DNA from: Clostridium drakei
GTDB taxonomy: Bacteria > Bacillota > Clostridia > Clostridiales > Clostridiaceae
DNA: 64,000 nt
Assembly: GCF_000633595.2 (NCBI RefSeq)
Contig: NZ_JIBU02000005.1
Coordinates: forward strand, 62,001-126,000
Direction: 5' to 3'
Shown here in pieces: positions 7,597 to 16,951 of this stretch. Below the pieces are notes generated by a model. The model ran no database searches. It had not been told where the DNA came from and saw only the letters and a list, made by a program, of their open reading frames with translations. Both the position numbers and the translations under genes were made by a program. Numbering within the stretch: position 1 is the stretch's first letter; the number at the start of each line of letters is the position of its first letter.

Positions 7597-8643
7597 ATGA
7601 CTAGTAATTTAATATGTAAAGCTCTAATTTTTATTATAATCATATTAGGTATCAATAGTTCTTATACGGATATAAAAAAAGGCAAGATATATAATAAGCA
7701 CCTTATCATGTTTTTTATACCTGGAGTAATATTCCAGATATTTTATTTAAACAGCTCAAATTTTGTTGTAGTTAAAATGTATCTAATTAATTTAATTTCA
7801 TCAATATTTTTTTCTATTATAATGTATGTTTTTAAAATATGGGCAGCAGGAGATGCTAAGTTAGTTATGTTAATTATCAGTTTAATGCCTATGGAAATGT
7901 ATAGGTCTAATCCTAAAAATGTTTTTCCTGGGTTTTCTATTATAGTTCTTATTTTTTTATGTGGTTTTAGCTATTTAATATTAGAAAGTTTGTTTTTATA
8001 CATAAAAGATAGATTTTTAAATGTAGATAGAAAAAGTGTAAAGTATATTGATATAGAAGAACTGAAGAAAATAGTATTAAGGATTGCTTTTTCATGGATT
8101 ATATCAATAAACTTAAATTGTTTAATAGTTCATTTTTTCAAAAGTTTTTACTTATATAATTTAGGATTATATATGGTCTTAAATGCTTTACTCATTCTTT
8201 ATTTAACAAGGTATGTAAATAATAAGAAGATATTCTATTGGATTACTATTCTTGGAACATTAACATATGTTTTTAGTACTGCTTATTTAGGAACAGGAAA
8301 TATACACTTAAATGTAAAATTAATGGTATTCGTAATAATTCTAATTTTATTTAGAACTTTGTGTGGAAAATATAATTATAAAAAAGTATCAATAGAAAAT
8401 TTAAAACCTGGTATGCTGCTATCAGCAGGTACTATACTTAATTTTTATAATTCTAAAATTAAAGGATTGCCGAAGAATTATTCGGAAAGTATGAATTCAA
8501 GATTAACTGATAAAGAAATAGAAAGTATTAAGTTGTGGCAAAAAAGCAAAAATGGATTAAATGAAGTTGTAATAGTTAGAAAAATACATTTTGCACCATT
8601 TATATTTTTAGGAACTGTAATAAGTTTAATTATGATAGGTTAG
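7597..8643 (+). CDS. A24-family prepilin-peptidase-like membrane protease with C-terminal extension
   Basis: A 348-aa membrane protein. The two catalytic aspartates of A24 aspartyl proteases are visible: Y-T-D-I-K-K-G-K-I-Y-N near residue 25 and A-A-G-D-A-K-L (the GxGD motif, with Ala at the first position) near residue 85. About eight hydrophobic segments follow, with a cytoplasmic extension (L-K-P-G-M-L-L and R-L-T-D-K-E-I-E-S-I-K) as in other clostridial A24 proteins. No pilin or secretion ATPase gene is nearby. It lies between hxsD-like and hxsC with 17- and 8-bp gaps, so it probably processes the HXS substrate or another protein of this locus. Confidence 0.8.
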   Translation: MTSNLICKALIFIIIILGINSSYTDIKKGKIYNKHLIMFFIPGVIFQIFYLNSSNFVVVKMYLINLISSIFFSIIMYVFKIWAAGDAKLVMLIISLMPMEMYRSNPKNVFPGFSIIVLIFLCGFSYLILESLFLYIKDRFLNVDRKSVKYIDIEELKKIVLRIAFSWIISINLNCLIVHFFKSFYLYNLGLYMVLNALLILYLTRYVNNKKIFYWITILGTLTYVFSTAYLGTGNIHLNVKLMVFVIILILFRTLCGKYNYKKVSIENLKPGMLLSAGTILNFYNSKIKGLPKNYSESMNSRLTDKEIESIKLWQKSKNGLNEVVIVRKIHFAPFIFLGTVISLIMIG

Positions 8644-8651
8644 GAGATTTT

Positions 8652-9830
8652 ATGATTAAAGATGGTAAATACAGACCTCTTTTTTTAAATGGAAAAATAG
8701 GACAAGGCTCTTATTCATTAGTTTCGGTATGTAAAAATGAAGAAAGTTTGGATAAAGAACATAAGGTTAAAGTAGTACTAAAAGATGAGAATTTTATAAA
8801 AGGCTATGATGTTTATGTTTTTCAATCAGAAAATATACAGAGACAAATTATAGATTATTTAAAATTAAATAATAGTACATATATTTGTGGTGTAGGTGAA
8901 ACAGATACATTAGTGGATAAGGATGTAATTGAAATAAGTCCGGATACATTAACTATAAGGGTGTTATATAGAGCTAATTCTATAGATAATTTTTTAATGC
9001 TTACAAATAAATGCAATAATAATTGTATAATGTGTCCCGATTCTTTAAAGGTAAGAACAGAAAATAAAAATATACCTATAAGTATTTTAAAAAAGTATAT
9101 AGAACTCATAGATAAAAAAGTTGAATTTTTATGCATTACAGGTGGAGAACCTACTTTGTTAAAGGAAGATTTTATAGAAGTAATAAGATATTTAAGAGAA
9201 AAGTTATCTGGAACGGAGTATCTTTTACTTACTAATGGAAGAATGTTTTATAAAAAAAGGTTTGTAGAAGCTTTTGTTAAAAATGCACCGGAAAATTTAA
9301 TAACAGCCATTCCTATTCATGGTCATTATCCAGAACTTCATGATAATATATCTGGAGTTAAAGGCAGCTTTATACAAAGCTTTTATGGAGTGAAAAATTT
9401 ATATAAATTAGGAGCAAAGATAGAAATTAGGGTGGTAATAAATAAATTAAATTATAATGTAATTACTAATATTGCTGCTATGATTTCTGATTATTTTCCT
9501 AAAGTAGTAAGGGTAAATTTCATGGCTATGGAGATGTTGGGAAATGCTGTAGTGAATAGAGAAAAGGTGTGGATTGATTTTAATAGTGTTCAAGAAAAGC
9601 TTAAGGAAGCCGTTTTTATATTGTTAAAAAGTGGAATAGAGACAAGAATCTATAATTTTCCATTATGTAGTTTAGATGAAAGTATATGGAATTTAAGCGT
9701 AAGAAGTATATCCGATTATAAGATAAGATATAAACAACAGTGCAATGAATGCAGTGTTATGAAAAATTGTGGAGGTTTTTTTAACTCTACTATAAATATG
9801 AAGGATTTAAAGGTTAAACCAATCAAGTGA
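8652..9830 (+). CDS. hxsC: HXS-system radical-SAM enzyme HxsC
   Basis: A 392-aa radical-SAM protein. The cluster motif C-N-N-N-C-I-M-C (C121, C125, C128) follows an N-terminal domain of about 110 residues typical of HxsC, and the SAM-binding G-G-E-P is at I-T-G-G-E-P-T. A C-terminal Cys group (C-N-E-C-S-V-M-K-N-C-G-G-F-F) probably binds an auxiliary cluster, and the protein ends just after it as in the family. It is expected to act with HxsB on the His-Xaa-Ser repeats of hxsA. It starts 8 bp after the A24 protease gene with TAGGAG upstream. The product chemistry is not established. Confidence 0.88.
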   Translation: MIKDGKYRPLFLNGKIGQGSYSLVSVCKNEESLDKEHKVKVVLKDENFIKGYDVYVFQSENIQRQIIDYLKLNNSTYICGVGETDTLVDKDVIEISPDTLTIRVLYRANSIDNFLMLTNKCNNNCIMCPDSLKVRTENKNIPISILKKYIELIDKKVEFLCITGGEPTLLKEDFIEVIRYLREKLSGTEYLLLTNGRMFYKKRFVEAFVKNAPENLITAIPIHGHYPELHDNISGVKGSFIQSFYGVKNLYKLGAKIEIRVVINKLNYNVITNIAAMISDYFPKVVRVNFMAMEMLGNAVVNREKVWIDFNSVQEKLKEAVFILLKSGIETRIYNFPLCSLDESIWNLSVRSISDYKIRYKQQCNECSVMKNCGGFFNSTINMKDLKVKPIK

Positions 9831-9977
9831 TATTTAGAATAATATCAGGTTTTATACACAGTATAAGAATTCTAAGGTGCTGAAACTTAATGGTTGCAAC
9901 ATAGTTTTTGTCTAAAAGTGAAGGTTTTGCAGATGGAAATCATAGAATTAAAATTTTAAAAATAGAAGAGGTAAATA

Positions 9978-11357
9978 ATGAGCAGCGAATTAAATTACTT
10001 TAATTTTAAAAGTTTTAAAGATAAGTATTTAATTACTAATGATTTAGGGAATTACTTATTTTTATCACAAGAAGAATTTCAAAAATTATGCGATCAAACT
10101 TATATGGAAGATAAGAGTTTGTGTGATAAATTATCAAAAAAATATTTTGTAGTAGATGGAAATAGAGAAATTGTTATAAATAAGGCTGCAAGTGAACTCA
10201 GAAATCATAAAAACTATTTATTTGAAGGAACTCAACTTCATATATTTGTGCTTACTACTAATTGCAATCAAAATTGTATCTATTGTCAGGCATCTGCTAG
10301 TACTTTGAAAAATTCAAGTAAAGTAATGAGCAAGGAAACAGCAGAAAAAGCTGTTGATATAGCACTGCAATCTCCAAGCAAAAGTTTATCTTTTGAATTC
10401 CAAGGTGGAGAGCCTTTGATGAATTTTAAAGTGTTAAAACATATAGTTGAGTATGCTAGGGAAAAAAATAAAACTATAAATAAAGATATAAGTTTTAATT
10501 TGGTAAGTAATTTAATTTTAGCAGACGATGAAATTATAGAATTTCTTATAGATAATGATATAAGGATAGCTACATCATTGGATGGGGATGAAAGTGTACA
10601 TGATAAAAACAGGCCATATAAAAAAGGAAATTCTTTCAAAATTATAAAAGAAAAAATAAATAAGATCAATAATTTGTATAAAGAGAAGAATAAAAAATGT
10701 AGGGTACAGGCTATTCAAACAACTACTAAGTTTAGTTTGGACAATTGGAAGAAAATAATAGATGCTTATGTAGATTTAGGTATGGAAAATATATTTATAA
10801 GGCCCTTAACACCTTTGGGAAATTCAAAGGATCAGTGGAATAAAATCGGATACACATCAGAAGAATTTTTGGATTTTTATAGGAAGTGCTGTAATTATAT
10901 AAAAAGTTTAAATACTAAAGGGATAAATATAAAAGAAGGGCATTATTCTATATTCCTATCTAAGATATTAAAAAATGATTATGTAAACTATATGGAACTT
11001 AGATCACCTTGTGGTGGAACTATAGGCCAAATGGCATATAACTATGATGGAAATATATATACTTGTGATGAAGGCAGAATGCTTGCAGAAAGAGGTAATG
11101 AAAGTTTTAAAATAGGTAATGTATATAAAAATGATTTTAATTCGCTAGTTAATAGTAAAGTATGTTCTACATTATGTACAGCTTCCTGTATAGAAACATT
11201 ACCAGCATGTTCAGATTGTGTATATAATCCATATTGTGGAGTTTGTCCGGTATATCATTATGATAAAACAGGATCTTTGTTTGACCAGATGCCAGGAAAT
11301 TATAAATGCAAGATTTATAAAGGTATTTTGAATTTAATTTTTGAGGATATGATTTAG
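9978..11357 (+). CDS. hxsB: HXS-system radical-SAM/SPASM maturase HxsB
   Basis: A 459-aa radical-SAM peptide maturase. The opening (Y-F-N-F, then N-D-L-G-N-Y-L-F-L-S) matches the HxsB N-terminal domain. The cluster motif is C-N-Q-N-C-I-Y-C (C96, C100, C103) with G-G-E-P downstream. The SPASM-type C-terminus has C-G-G-T-I-G, Y-T-C-D-E-G-R-M, and a dense group ending C-S-D-C-V-Y-N-P-Y-C-G-V-C-P-V for auxiliary clusters. SPASM proteins modify ribosomal peptides. It is separated from hxsC by 147 bp with no recognisable gene, so it may be expressed at a different level. RBS AGAGG precedes the ATG. Confidence 0.88.
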   Translation: MSSELNYFNFKSFKDKYLITNDLGNYLFLSQEEFQKLCDQTYMEDKSLCDKLSKKYFVVDGNREIVINKAASELRNHKNYLFEGTQLHIFVLTTNCNQNCIYCQASASTLKNSSKVMSKETAEKAVDIALQSPSKSLSFEFQGGEPLMNFKVLKHIVEYAREKNKTINKDISFNLVSNLILADDEIIEFLIDNDIRIATSLDGDESVHDKNRPYKKGNSFKIIKEKINKINNLYKEKNKKCRVQAIQTTTKFSLDNWKKIIDAYVDLGMENIFIRPLTPLGNSKDQWNKIGYTSEEFLDFYRKCCNYIKSLNTKGINIKEGHYSIFLSKILKNDYVNYMELRSPCGGTIGQMAYNYDGNIYTCDEGRMLAERGNESFKIGNVYKNDFNSLVNSKVCSTLCTASCIETLPACSDCVYNPYCGVCPVYHYDKTGSLFDQMPGNYKCKIYKGILNLIFEDMI

Positions 11358-11423
11358 ATTAGTTAGCAAATAAATATTTTTATGAATTTTGATAAAATGA
11401 ATCATAGTATATTCATAAAGCCA

Positions 11424-13499
11424 TTAATACTGATATTCCAAAACTAATTCTTTTAATTGTTTTTTATTATTGCATTTATAAATAGAATTTATCCAATTGT
11501 TATCTTGAATTTTTTTCATCAATTGTGATAGTGCTGTAAGGTGACTTACTGAATCAACTGGAGCTAATCCTATAATAAGATTAATTTTTACTGTTTTATT
11601 ATCATTTAAGATAGGTATATCTACAGCATTTTTAAACAGTGCTAAGCAAATTCCAATGGAGTTGACACCATCGCTTGGTTTTGCATGTGCAAGCATAATA
11701 CCTTTTCCAAGCACCATATATGGTCCGTGAATTCTAGTTAAATTAATAATTTCATCAATATATCTACATTTTATGATATTTTCTTTAATAAGGGGAGAAT
11801 AGGCAAGTTGAACAGCCTCATCCCAACTTAACTTTTGTTTATATATCGTAAGGTGGGATTCAAAAAGTAGATCTTGCAATTTGATATCATTTTCTGTAGT
11901 TAATTTCTTAACATTTTTTACTTGATTAAAATAACTTTCCAATGCTTTTTTAAGACCATTTACATCTTCAATCCTAGCATAGTTACTAATAATATCCATC
12001 AAATTTTCCGTATTAATTTGTGACTTATTTTCGCTATTTAGGCCGGCTTTAGAAAGTGCCTGAGTAATATAATTCCATTCAGCTATATCTGGAATTGCAG
12101 GAACTTGAATTACTGGTATCTGTTTTCTTTCATGTAAATCTATTGTGCTAATAACTAGTTTAACTTCAGACAGAGAACTACTTTCATACTGAAGGACATT
12201 CATAGGCGAGGAAAATTTAATTAAAGGATAACGACTGCGCAATTGCTGTTCTAAAAAAATAGATGTACCTATTCCACTGGAGCAAACTACAATTACATCA
12301 GGATTTTCACTTTTAAGAGATTTTTCTTCTAGCTTTCTAAGTTCACTTCCAAAATAAAGAGCAATAAGTGCTATTTCATCATTGCTTAAGTGTGTTGAGA
12401 TAAATTTTTCGAAATAGTAAACAGAATATCTTGTAAGGCTAAATAACTGATGATATTCTACTTCTATTTGTTTTAAATTTGGATGATTATAAGAAATATT
12501 GTACTTTACACGGTTATAAGTTGAAAGCAAGTGTGTAGTTAAAGAAATTTCCAAATTTTTTGATGGAATAGAAACGCCAGCTACCTTATTGAATCTATCA
12601 ACTATTGCTCTAGTAATAGGAATTAATTTTTTAATTGTAAGATCTTCCTGATTTACTTTAGAAAACTGGCTAGAATTGATCATTTTTAATAAATAATGAG
12701 CTTCATCTTCATTTATAATGCCATTTTTATTAAGAAATTCTTTAGTCCATTTTAATCCTGCTGGATCTTCAAATTTTACACTTTCTGAAGTATTAATCAA
12801 TAATTTGTTTGTATTGCTAGTGCGATTTAAGTACCAAAGTATAAAAGTACTTATAATCATTAAAGCATCATCTGTTAAGTAGTTTCCAGTTACTTTTTCT
12901 AACTGGTGAAGATAAGTGTTAATTTGTGACAGTTTACTTGGATCATTGGATAGTTGACTGTAAATAACTGAACTGTGCTTGCTCAATTGTTCATATATCC
13001 AATTACGTTGTGATAATTCCGGTCCTTCAAGCTTTTGTCCTTGTTTGGATTTAATTAATTTTAATTCATATTTTTTTAATTCACGGCTTACATTTTTTAA
13101 ATTGCTAATAGCAGTATTTTTAGAAATATTTAAAGTTGAAGTAATTGTGAGTAAAGAAACTCTTTCATTATTTATCAATTTATATATAATAAACTGCTCT
13201 CTTTCAAGACGACTAAGTTTAGATTCTATTGTAAAATTAGATGAACAATAATTTTTAGTTAACTGCATAATATTATCTGGAGTTAAATAGTACCCTACAG
13301 TACCAATTCTTTGAATAGGATCTAGATTATCCTGTTCGAGTTCATAATTCACTCTTTTAAGGATATAGAACACAGTTCTTCTAGATAGTTTTAGCCTATC
13401 TTGTAATTCTTGAAGAGATAGATATCTACCAGCATTTATTAATAAATTCAACAGCTCATCTCCATGTTTTGTATGACTAAAGTGAATCATGAAATACAC
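11424..13499 (-). CDS. BglG/LicR-type PRD transcriptional activator with EIIB and EIIA domains
   Basis: A 691-aa multidomain PTS regulator: two N-terminal helix-turn-helix regions (about 10-60 and 88-140), two PRD domains (about 195-405), an EIIB-like domain with V-C-S-S-G-I-G-T-S (the phosphorylatable Cys, about 410), and an EIIA domain at the C-terminus with L-A-H-A-K-P (active His). Such proteins activate PTS operons in response to phosphate flow through HPr and the cognate EII. It is the last gene of the ascorbate-type PTS operon, and the start is preceded by AAAGAGGTG. A hairpin separates it from the permease gene. The likely target is the operator at 15816-15842. Confidence 0.9.
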   Translation of the reverse strand: MYFMIHFSHTKHGDELLNLLINAGRYLSLQELQDRLKLSRRTVFYILKRVNYELEQDNLDPIQRIGTVGYYLTPDNIMQLTKNYCSSNFTIESKLSRLEREQFIIYKLINNERVSLLTITSTLNISKNTAISNLKNVSRELKKYELKLIKSKQGQKLEGPELSQRNWIYEQLSKHSSVIYSQLSNDPSKLSQINTYLHQLEKVTGNYLTDDALMIISTFILWYLNRTSNTNKLLINTSESVKFEDPAGLKWTKEFLNKNGIINEDEAHYLLKMINSSQFSKVNQEDLTIKKLIPITRAIVDRFNKVAGVSIPSKNLEISLTTHLLSTYNRVKYNISYNHPNLKQIEVEYHQLFSLTRYSVYYFEKFISTHLSNDEIALIALYFGSELRKLEEKSLKSENPDVIVVCSSGIGTSIFLEQQLRSRYPLIKFSSPMNVLQYESSSLSEVKLVISTIDLHERKQIPVIQVPAIPDIAEWNYITQALSKAGLNSENKSQINTENLMDIISNYARIEDVNGLKKALESYFNQVKNVKKLTTENDIKLQDLLFESHLTIYKQKLSWDEAVQLAYSPLIKENIIKCRYIDEIINLTRIHGPYMVLGKGIMLAHAKPSDGVNSIGICLALFKNAVDIPILNDNKTVKINLIIGLAPVDSVSHLTALSQLMKKIQDNNWINSIYKCNNKKQLKELVLEYQY

Positions 13500-13519
13500 C
13501 TCTTTTCAGACTATACCAG

Positions 13520-13545
13520 AACCTCCGAATTAAAATCCGGAGGTT
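13520..13545 (-). terminator. Intercistronic hairpin in PTS operon
   Basis: An 8-bp stem, AACCTCCG (13520-13527) with its complement (13538-13545), lies between the EIIC gene and the regulator gene. There is no U-run on the minus strand, so it may stabilise or attenuate the upstream mRNA rather than end it. Confidence 0.5.
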
Positions 13546-13552
13546 ATAATTT

Positions 13553-14932
13553 CTATTTTTCTGTTATTTCTTTTTGGCTGCGAGAATTTAGTAAAAAACT
13601 TAAAAGAACTACTATAAGTGTAAAAGCAATAATGCCAAAAATAAGTGCTAATTGACCGCAAGATCCAATTTTGCCCAATATAATTCCTGGAACTAAGTAA
13701 TCTGTATCTGCAAATGTAGATGCTGCAAGTTTTAAGTTTCCCAGTACAGGAAGAATAAACAGAGGCAACCAGCTAATTAATAATCCGTTAACTGCTGAAC
13801 CAAGGATTGCACCTCGTTTTCCTCCAGTTGAATTTCCGTAAACAGCAGCAGCTGCCCCGCAAAAGAAGTGGCCAACAACACCTGGAATAATAACTGTTGT
13901 CTTCATAGCAATCATTATAAACATGCTTATAGTACCTACAATAAAACTTACAAAGAAACCAATTAAAACAGCATTTGGTGCATATGGAAATACAATTGGT
14001 ACATCTAATGCAGGTTTAGAGTTTGGAACTAGCTTTTGAGCAATGCCTTGAAAGGCGGGTACAATTTCTCCTAAAATCATGCGGACTCCTTGAAGAACTA
14101 CGATAAATCCAGCAGCAAAGGTTCCTGCTTGAACAAGGGCATATATGATAAAGTTATTACCTGAACTCAACTTACTTTCAACAAAGCTTGGACCAGCAAC
14201 AATAGCTAGTGCAATGTAAACCACAGACATTAACAAAGTAATTGACACTGTTGAATCACGTAAAAAACTTAAACTTTTAGGAATATTCAAATCTTCAGTA
14301 CTTTGTTCATTATTTCCAAAGTATTTGCCAATTAATCCAGAAAGTGCATAACCTATATTTCCTGTATGTCCCATTGCAACCATATCACCACCTGTAATTT
14401 TACGCATAAATGGCTGACATAGAGCAGGTGTAACAGTTAATAGTGTTCCTTCAAATAGTCCTCCAAGTAAAATTGTTACTAGGCCAGTTCCTAAATTAGC
14501 ACTTACTAAAACAACTGCAGTTAAACATGAAACATACAGCATTGCCTGACCAGTTAGAAAAATATATTTAAATCTTGTAAAACGAGCTAATGTAATATTA
14601 ACAATCATTCCTACTAACATTATAAGTGCTGTTGTAGTTCCATATTTGACTAAAGCAATTGCAACAACTGCTTCATTGCTTGGAACAACGCCTTGAACAT
14701 GTAGTGCAAATTCAAACATTTTGGAAAAAGGTGTTAGGGAATTGCTTAAAATGCCTGCACCTCCGATTAGAACTAAAAAACCAGCGAAAGTTTTAATTGT
14801 ACCTTGAACGATTTCAGTTGACTTTTTCTTTTGTAAAATAAGACCTAACATTGCAATTAGAGCAACTAAAATAGCAGGCTGAGTTGCAATGGATATAAAT
14901 AAGTTTAGTAAAGATTTCATTTTCAAACTCAC
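13553..14932 (-). CDS. ulaA: Ascorbate-type PTS permease, subunit IIC
   Basis: A 459-aa polytopic membrane protein of the UlaA/SgaT family with about 11 hydrophobic helices. It has the conserved G-G-A-G-I-L near residue 57 and the G-G-D-M-V-A-M-G-H-T-G-N segment. This family imports L-ascorbate or related acids with phosphorylation supplied by separate IIB and IIA proteins, both encoded just upstream. Spacing to the IIB gene is 17 bp, and the start is preceded by TAAGAGGTGAG. The true sugar in this organism is not proven, since UlaA-like permeases for other substrates exist. Confidence 0.9.
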   Translation of the reverse strand: MSLKMKSLLNLFISIATQPAILVALIAMLGLILQKKKSTEIVQGTIKTFAGFLVLIGGAGILSNSLTPFSKMFEFALHVQGVVPSNEAVVAIALVKYGTTTALIMLVGMIVNITLARFTRFKYIFLTGQAMLYVSCLTAVVLVSANLGTGLVTILLGGLFEGTLLTVTPALCQPFMRKITGGDMVAMGHTGNIGYALSGLIGKYFGNNEQSTEDLNIPKSLSFLRDSTVSITLLMSVVYIALAIVAGPSFVESKLSSGNNFIIYALVQAGTFAAGFIVVLQGVRMILGEIVPAFQGIAQKLVPNSKPALDVPIVFPYAPNAVLIGFFVSFIVGTISMFIMIAMKTTVIIPGVVGHFFCGAAAAVYGNSTGGKRGAILGSAVNGLLISWLPLFILPVLGNLKLAASTFADTDYLVPGIILGKIGSCGQLALIFGIIAFTLIVVLLSFLLNSRSQKEITEK

Positions 14933-14949
14933 CTCTTAGTTTACTTATT

Positions 14950-15249
14950 TTAAGAATGGATTATATTTTCTTTATCTAAAATTTTATTTAAATGTTTTTT
15001 AATTTCTTCTTTATCAATTAAACTTTTTAGTGACACAATTTTATCTTCAGGAATACTGCTAAGTGCTCCAGCAAGAGTTGATTCAACAAAGAAATAATCT
15101 GCTGATTCAGCTGTAACACTTCCTACATCACTGTGCTCTAGTTGAATGTTATCTGTATTAACCCCTTCATCTTGCATAACTTGTTGAATATTCATTTGAA
15201 CCATAAAACTACTTCCTAGTCCACTTTGACATACTGCAATAATTTTCAT
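14950..15249 (-). CDS. ulaB: PTS ascorbate-type subunit IIB
   Basis: A 99-aa IIB protein of the lactose/ascorbate fold. The N-terminal strand and phosphate loop A-V-C-Q-S-G-L-G-S-S contains the active cysteine that accepts phosphate from IIA. The remainder has the short alternating helices and strands expected for this size. It lies 2 bp after the IIA gene and 17 bp before the IIC gene, with AAAAGGAGAG upstream of its ATG, so translation of the three is likely coupled. Confidence 0.9.
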   Translation of the reverse strand: MKIIAVCQSGLGSSFMVQMNIQQVMQDEGVNTDNIQLEHSDVGSVTAESADYFFVESTLAGALSSIPEDKIVSLKSLIDKEEIKKHLNKILDKENIIHS

Positions 15250-15251
15250 AT

Positions 15252-15707
15252 TTATCTCTCCTTTTTATTTAAATTAATAATATTTGCTAGTTCGTAAGCA
15301 CTTTCTGCAGCTAGCATATGATTGATTTTTTCTTGATCTCCCAGGAGTTCTGCTAACTGTTGAATTACTCTTAAATGACTGTTATTATCTACAGCTGCTA
15401 ATACAAACCATAGTTGTATTTTATGATCTTCATTTACTAAGTTGACAGCTGGATATGTTCTTAAAAGAGAAACTGCAATTTTATGAACTCCATTTTCTGG
15501 CCGAGAATGTGCCAGTGCAATACCTTGTCCTATATTAATATAAGGACCATTTTCTTTTACAGAATCAATCATAGCATCTACATATTTGTCTTCAATGCTA
15601 TTATTTTTTAACAGTGGGATGGCTGCTTTTCGAATAGCATCCTTCCAGTCCATATGAGCCTTATTATCAATTTGAATAGTATTCTTATTTAATAAATCAT
15701 ATAGCAT
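15252..15707 (-). CDS. ulaC: PTS ascorbate-type subunit IIA
   Basis: A 151-aa IIA protein of the mannitol/fructose type. The motif N-I-G-Q-G-I-A-L-A-H-S-R-P carries the phospho-accepting histidine. It is the first gene of the IIA-IIB-IIC-regulator operon on the minus strand. The start at 15707 is preferred because GAGGTGAGG precedes it; an in-frame ATG at 15728 overlaps this site. Its EIIA domain resembles the C-terminus of the regulator at 11424, as usual for such loci. Confidence 0.9.
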   Translation of the reverse strand: MLYDLLNKNTIQIDNKAHMDWKDAIRKAAIPLLKNNSIEDKYVDAMIDSVKENGPYINIGQGIALAHSRPENGVHKIAVSLLRTYPAVNLVNEDHKIQLWFVLAAVDNNSHLRVIQQLAELLGDQEKINHMLAAESAYELANIINLNKKER

Positions 15708-15776
15708 ATTATCCTCACCTCGCTTCAATTGTATTAATGTAATGATATGCTAACGAATATTTAATTTACATGATTT

Positions 15777-15805
15777 ATTATAGATTTAGAAAAAAGCGTT
15801 TACAA
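15777..15805 (-). promoter_or_regulatory. Promoter of PTS operon with overlapping cre-like site
   Basis: On the minus strand TTGTAA, a 17-bp spacer and TATAAT are followed by the operon. TGTAAACGCTTTTT (15791-15804) overlaps the -35 and spacer and matches 12 of 14 positions of the CcpA cre consensus, suggesting catabolite repression. Confidence 0.7.
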
Positions 15806-15815
15806 GTGCAGATAT

Positions 15816-15842
15816 GACACTTTTTTGGGTGCAAAAAGTGAC
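15816..15842. promoter_or_regulatory. Inverted repeat, probable PRD-regulator site
   Basis: GACACTTTTT and AAAAAGTGAC (9 of 10 positions paired) are separated by 7 bp and placed just upstream of the -35 box. This is where an activator of the LicR/MtlR type would bind. Assignment to the regulator at 11424 is inference. Confidence 0.55.
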
Positions 15843-16032
15843 TTCTTATATATTGGAAAAACTTTAAATTTCTGTAAGTGTAAAGATATTTATGGATATT
15901 GACCATATATATTTTGCATATTATAATTGTATTGACCAATATATACCAACGGGTATAAAAAGTAAGTTGTTTATGATGTTTCAAATAACATCTCAACATA
16001 CAAATAAAGTTGAATAAATAAGGAAGATGATA

Positions 16033-16890
16033 ATGGTTTATTTAAATGTTTTTACATTTCCAAGTGATGATATGGAATTTGATTTTTTAATAGAGGAAAG
16101 AAGAACATGCTATGATTCTTTTTATCCATTTAAGATATTATCGAAACATAGTTTTGAAAGAATTGATTTTGAACCAATTACTATTTTATATGGCGGAAAT
16201 GGTTCTGGAAAATCTACAGCATTAAATGTAATAGCAGAAAAAACAGGAATAAGTAGAGATTCTATCTATAATAAATCTAATTTTTATTCTCACTATGTGA
16301 ATATGTGTGAGATGCAGCTTGAAGATGATGATATTCCTGAAAACAGCAGAATTATAACAAGTGATGATGTATTTGATTATATGTTGAATATTCGTAATCT
16401 TAACGAAGGAATTGATCAAAAAAGGGAAAAACTTTTTGAAGAGTATCTGGAGGCAAAATATTCTCATTTTCAAATAAGATCTATGGCAGATTACGAGCAG
16501 CTAAAAAAAGTAAATACTACTAGAAGCATAACTCAGTCACGTTTTGTGAGAAATGAATTGATGGATAATGTGAGAGAATATTCAAATGGAGAAAGTGCAT
16601 TTCGATACTTTATTGAAAAAATAGATGAAAATGGATTATATATATTGGATGAACCTGAAAATAGTCTTTCTCCAAAACGTCAGTTGGAATTAGTGAGATT
16701 TATTGAGGATTCTGCACGATATTTAGGATGTCAATTTATTATATCAACACATTCACCATTTCTACTTGCCATGAGTGGAGCAAAAATATATGATCTTGAT
16801 GAAAATCCAGTTGATGTGAAAAAATGGACAGAGTTAGAAAATGTGCGTGCATATTATGAGTTTTTTAAAAGACATGAAAATGAGTTTTAA
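16033..16890 (+). CDS. Small AAA family ATPase
   Basis: A 285-aa ABC-like AAA ATPase with Walker A G-G-N-G-S-G-K-S-T near residue 57, Walker B and the SMC-type signature region I-L-D-E-P-E-N-S-L-S-P (about 211), and the switch I-S-T-H-S-P-F-L-L. The insert between them is short, so it lacks the long coiled coil of RecF/SMC proteins. The ATG at 16033 is preferred over 16027 because AAGGAAG ends at 16026. An HNH nuclease gene follows after 61 bp. ATPase plus HNH pairs occur in Septu-type phage defence (PtuA/PtuB), but this ATPase is shorter than typical PtuA, so that link is tentative. Confidence 0.85.
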   Translation: MVYLNVFTFPSDDMEFDFLIEERRTCYDSFYPFKILSKHSFERIDFEPITILYGGNGSGKSTALNVIAEKTGISRDSIYNKSNFYSHYVNMCEMQLEDDDIPENSRIITSDDVFDYMLNIRNLNEGIDQKREKLFEEYLEAKYSHFQIRSMADYEQLKKVNTTRSITQSRFVRNELMDNVREYSNGESAFRYFIEKIDENGLYILDEPENSLSPKRQLELVRFIEDSARYLGCQFIISTHSPFLLAMSGAKIYDLDENPVDVKKWTELENVRAYYEFFKRHENEF

Positions 16891-16951
16891 TGTTCTCTTT
16901 TATGTATTGCAATGTAAATATATGTTAAAATATCGAGGTGAGGTGATTAAA

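Noticed and set aside
9831-9977. Possible small gene between hxsC and hxsB
   Set aside because: The only open stretch (ending G-N-H-R-I-K-I-L-K) has a stop close upstream, no start codon and no ribosome binding site.
13553-15707. Galactitol- or mannitol-type PTS considered
   Set aside because: The single IIC has UlaA-type features and gene order IIA-IIB-IIC fits the ascorbate family better.
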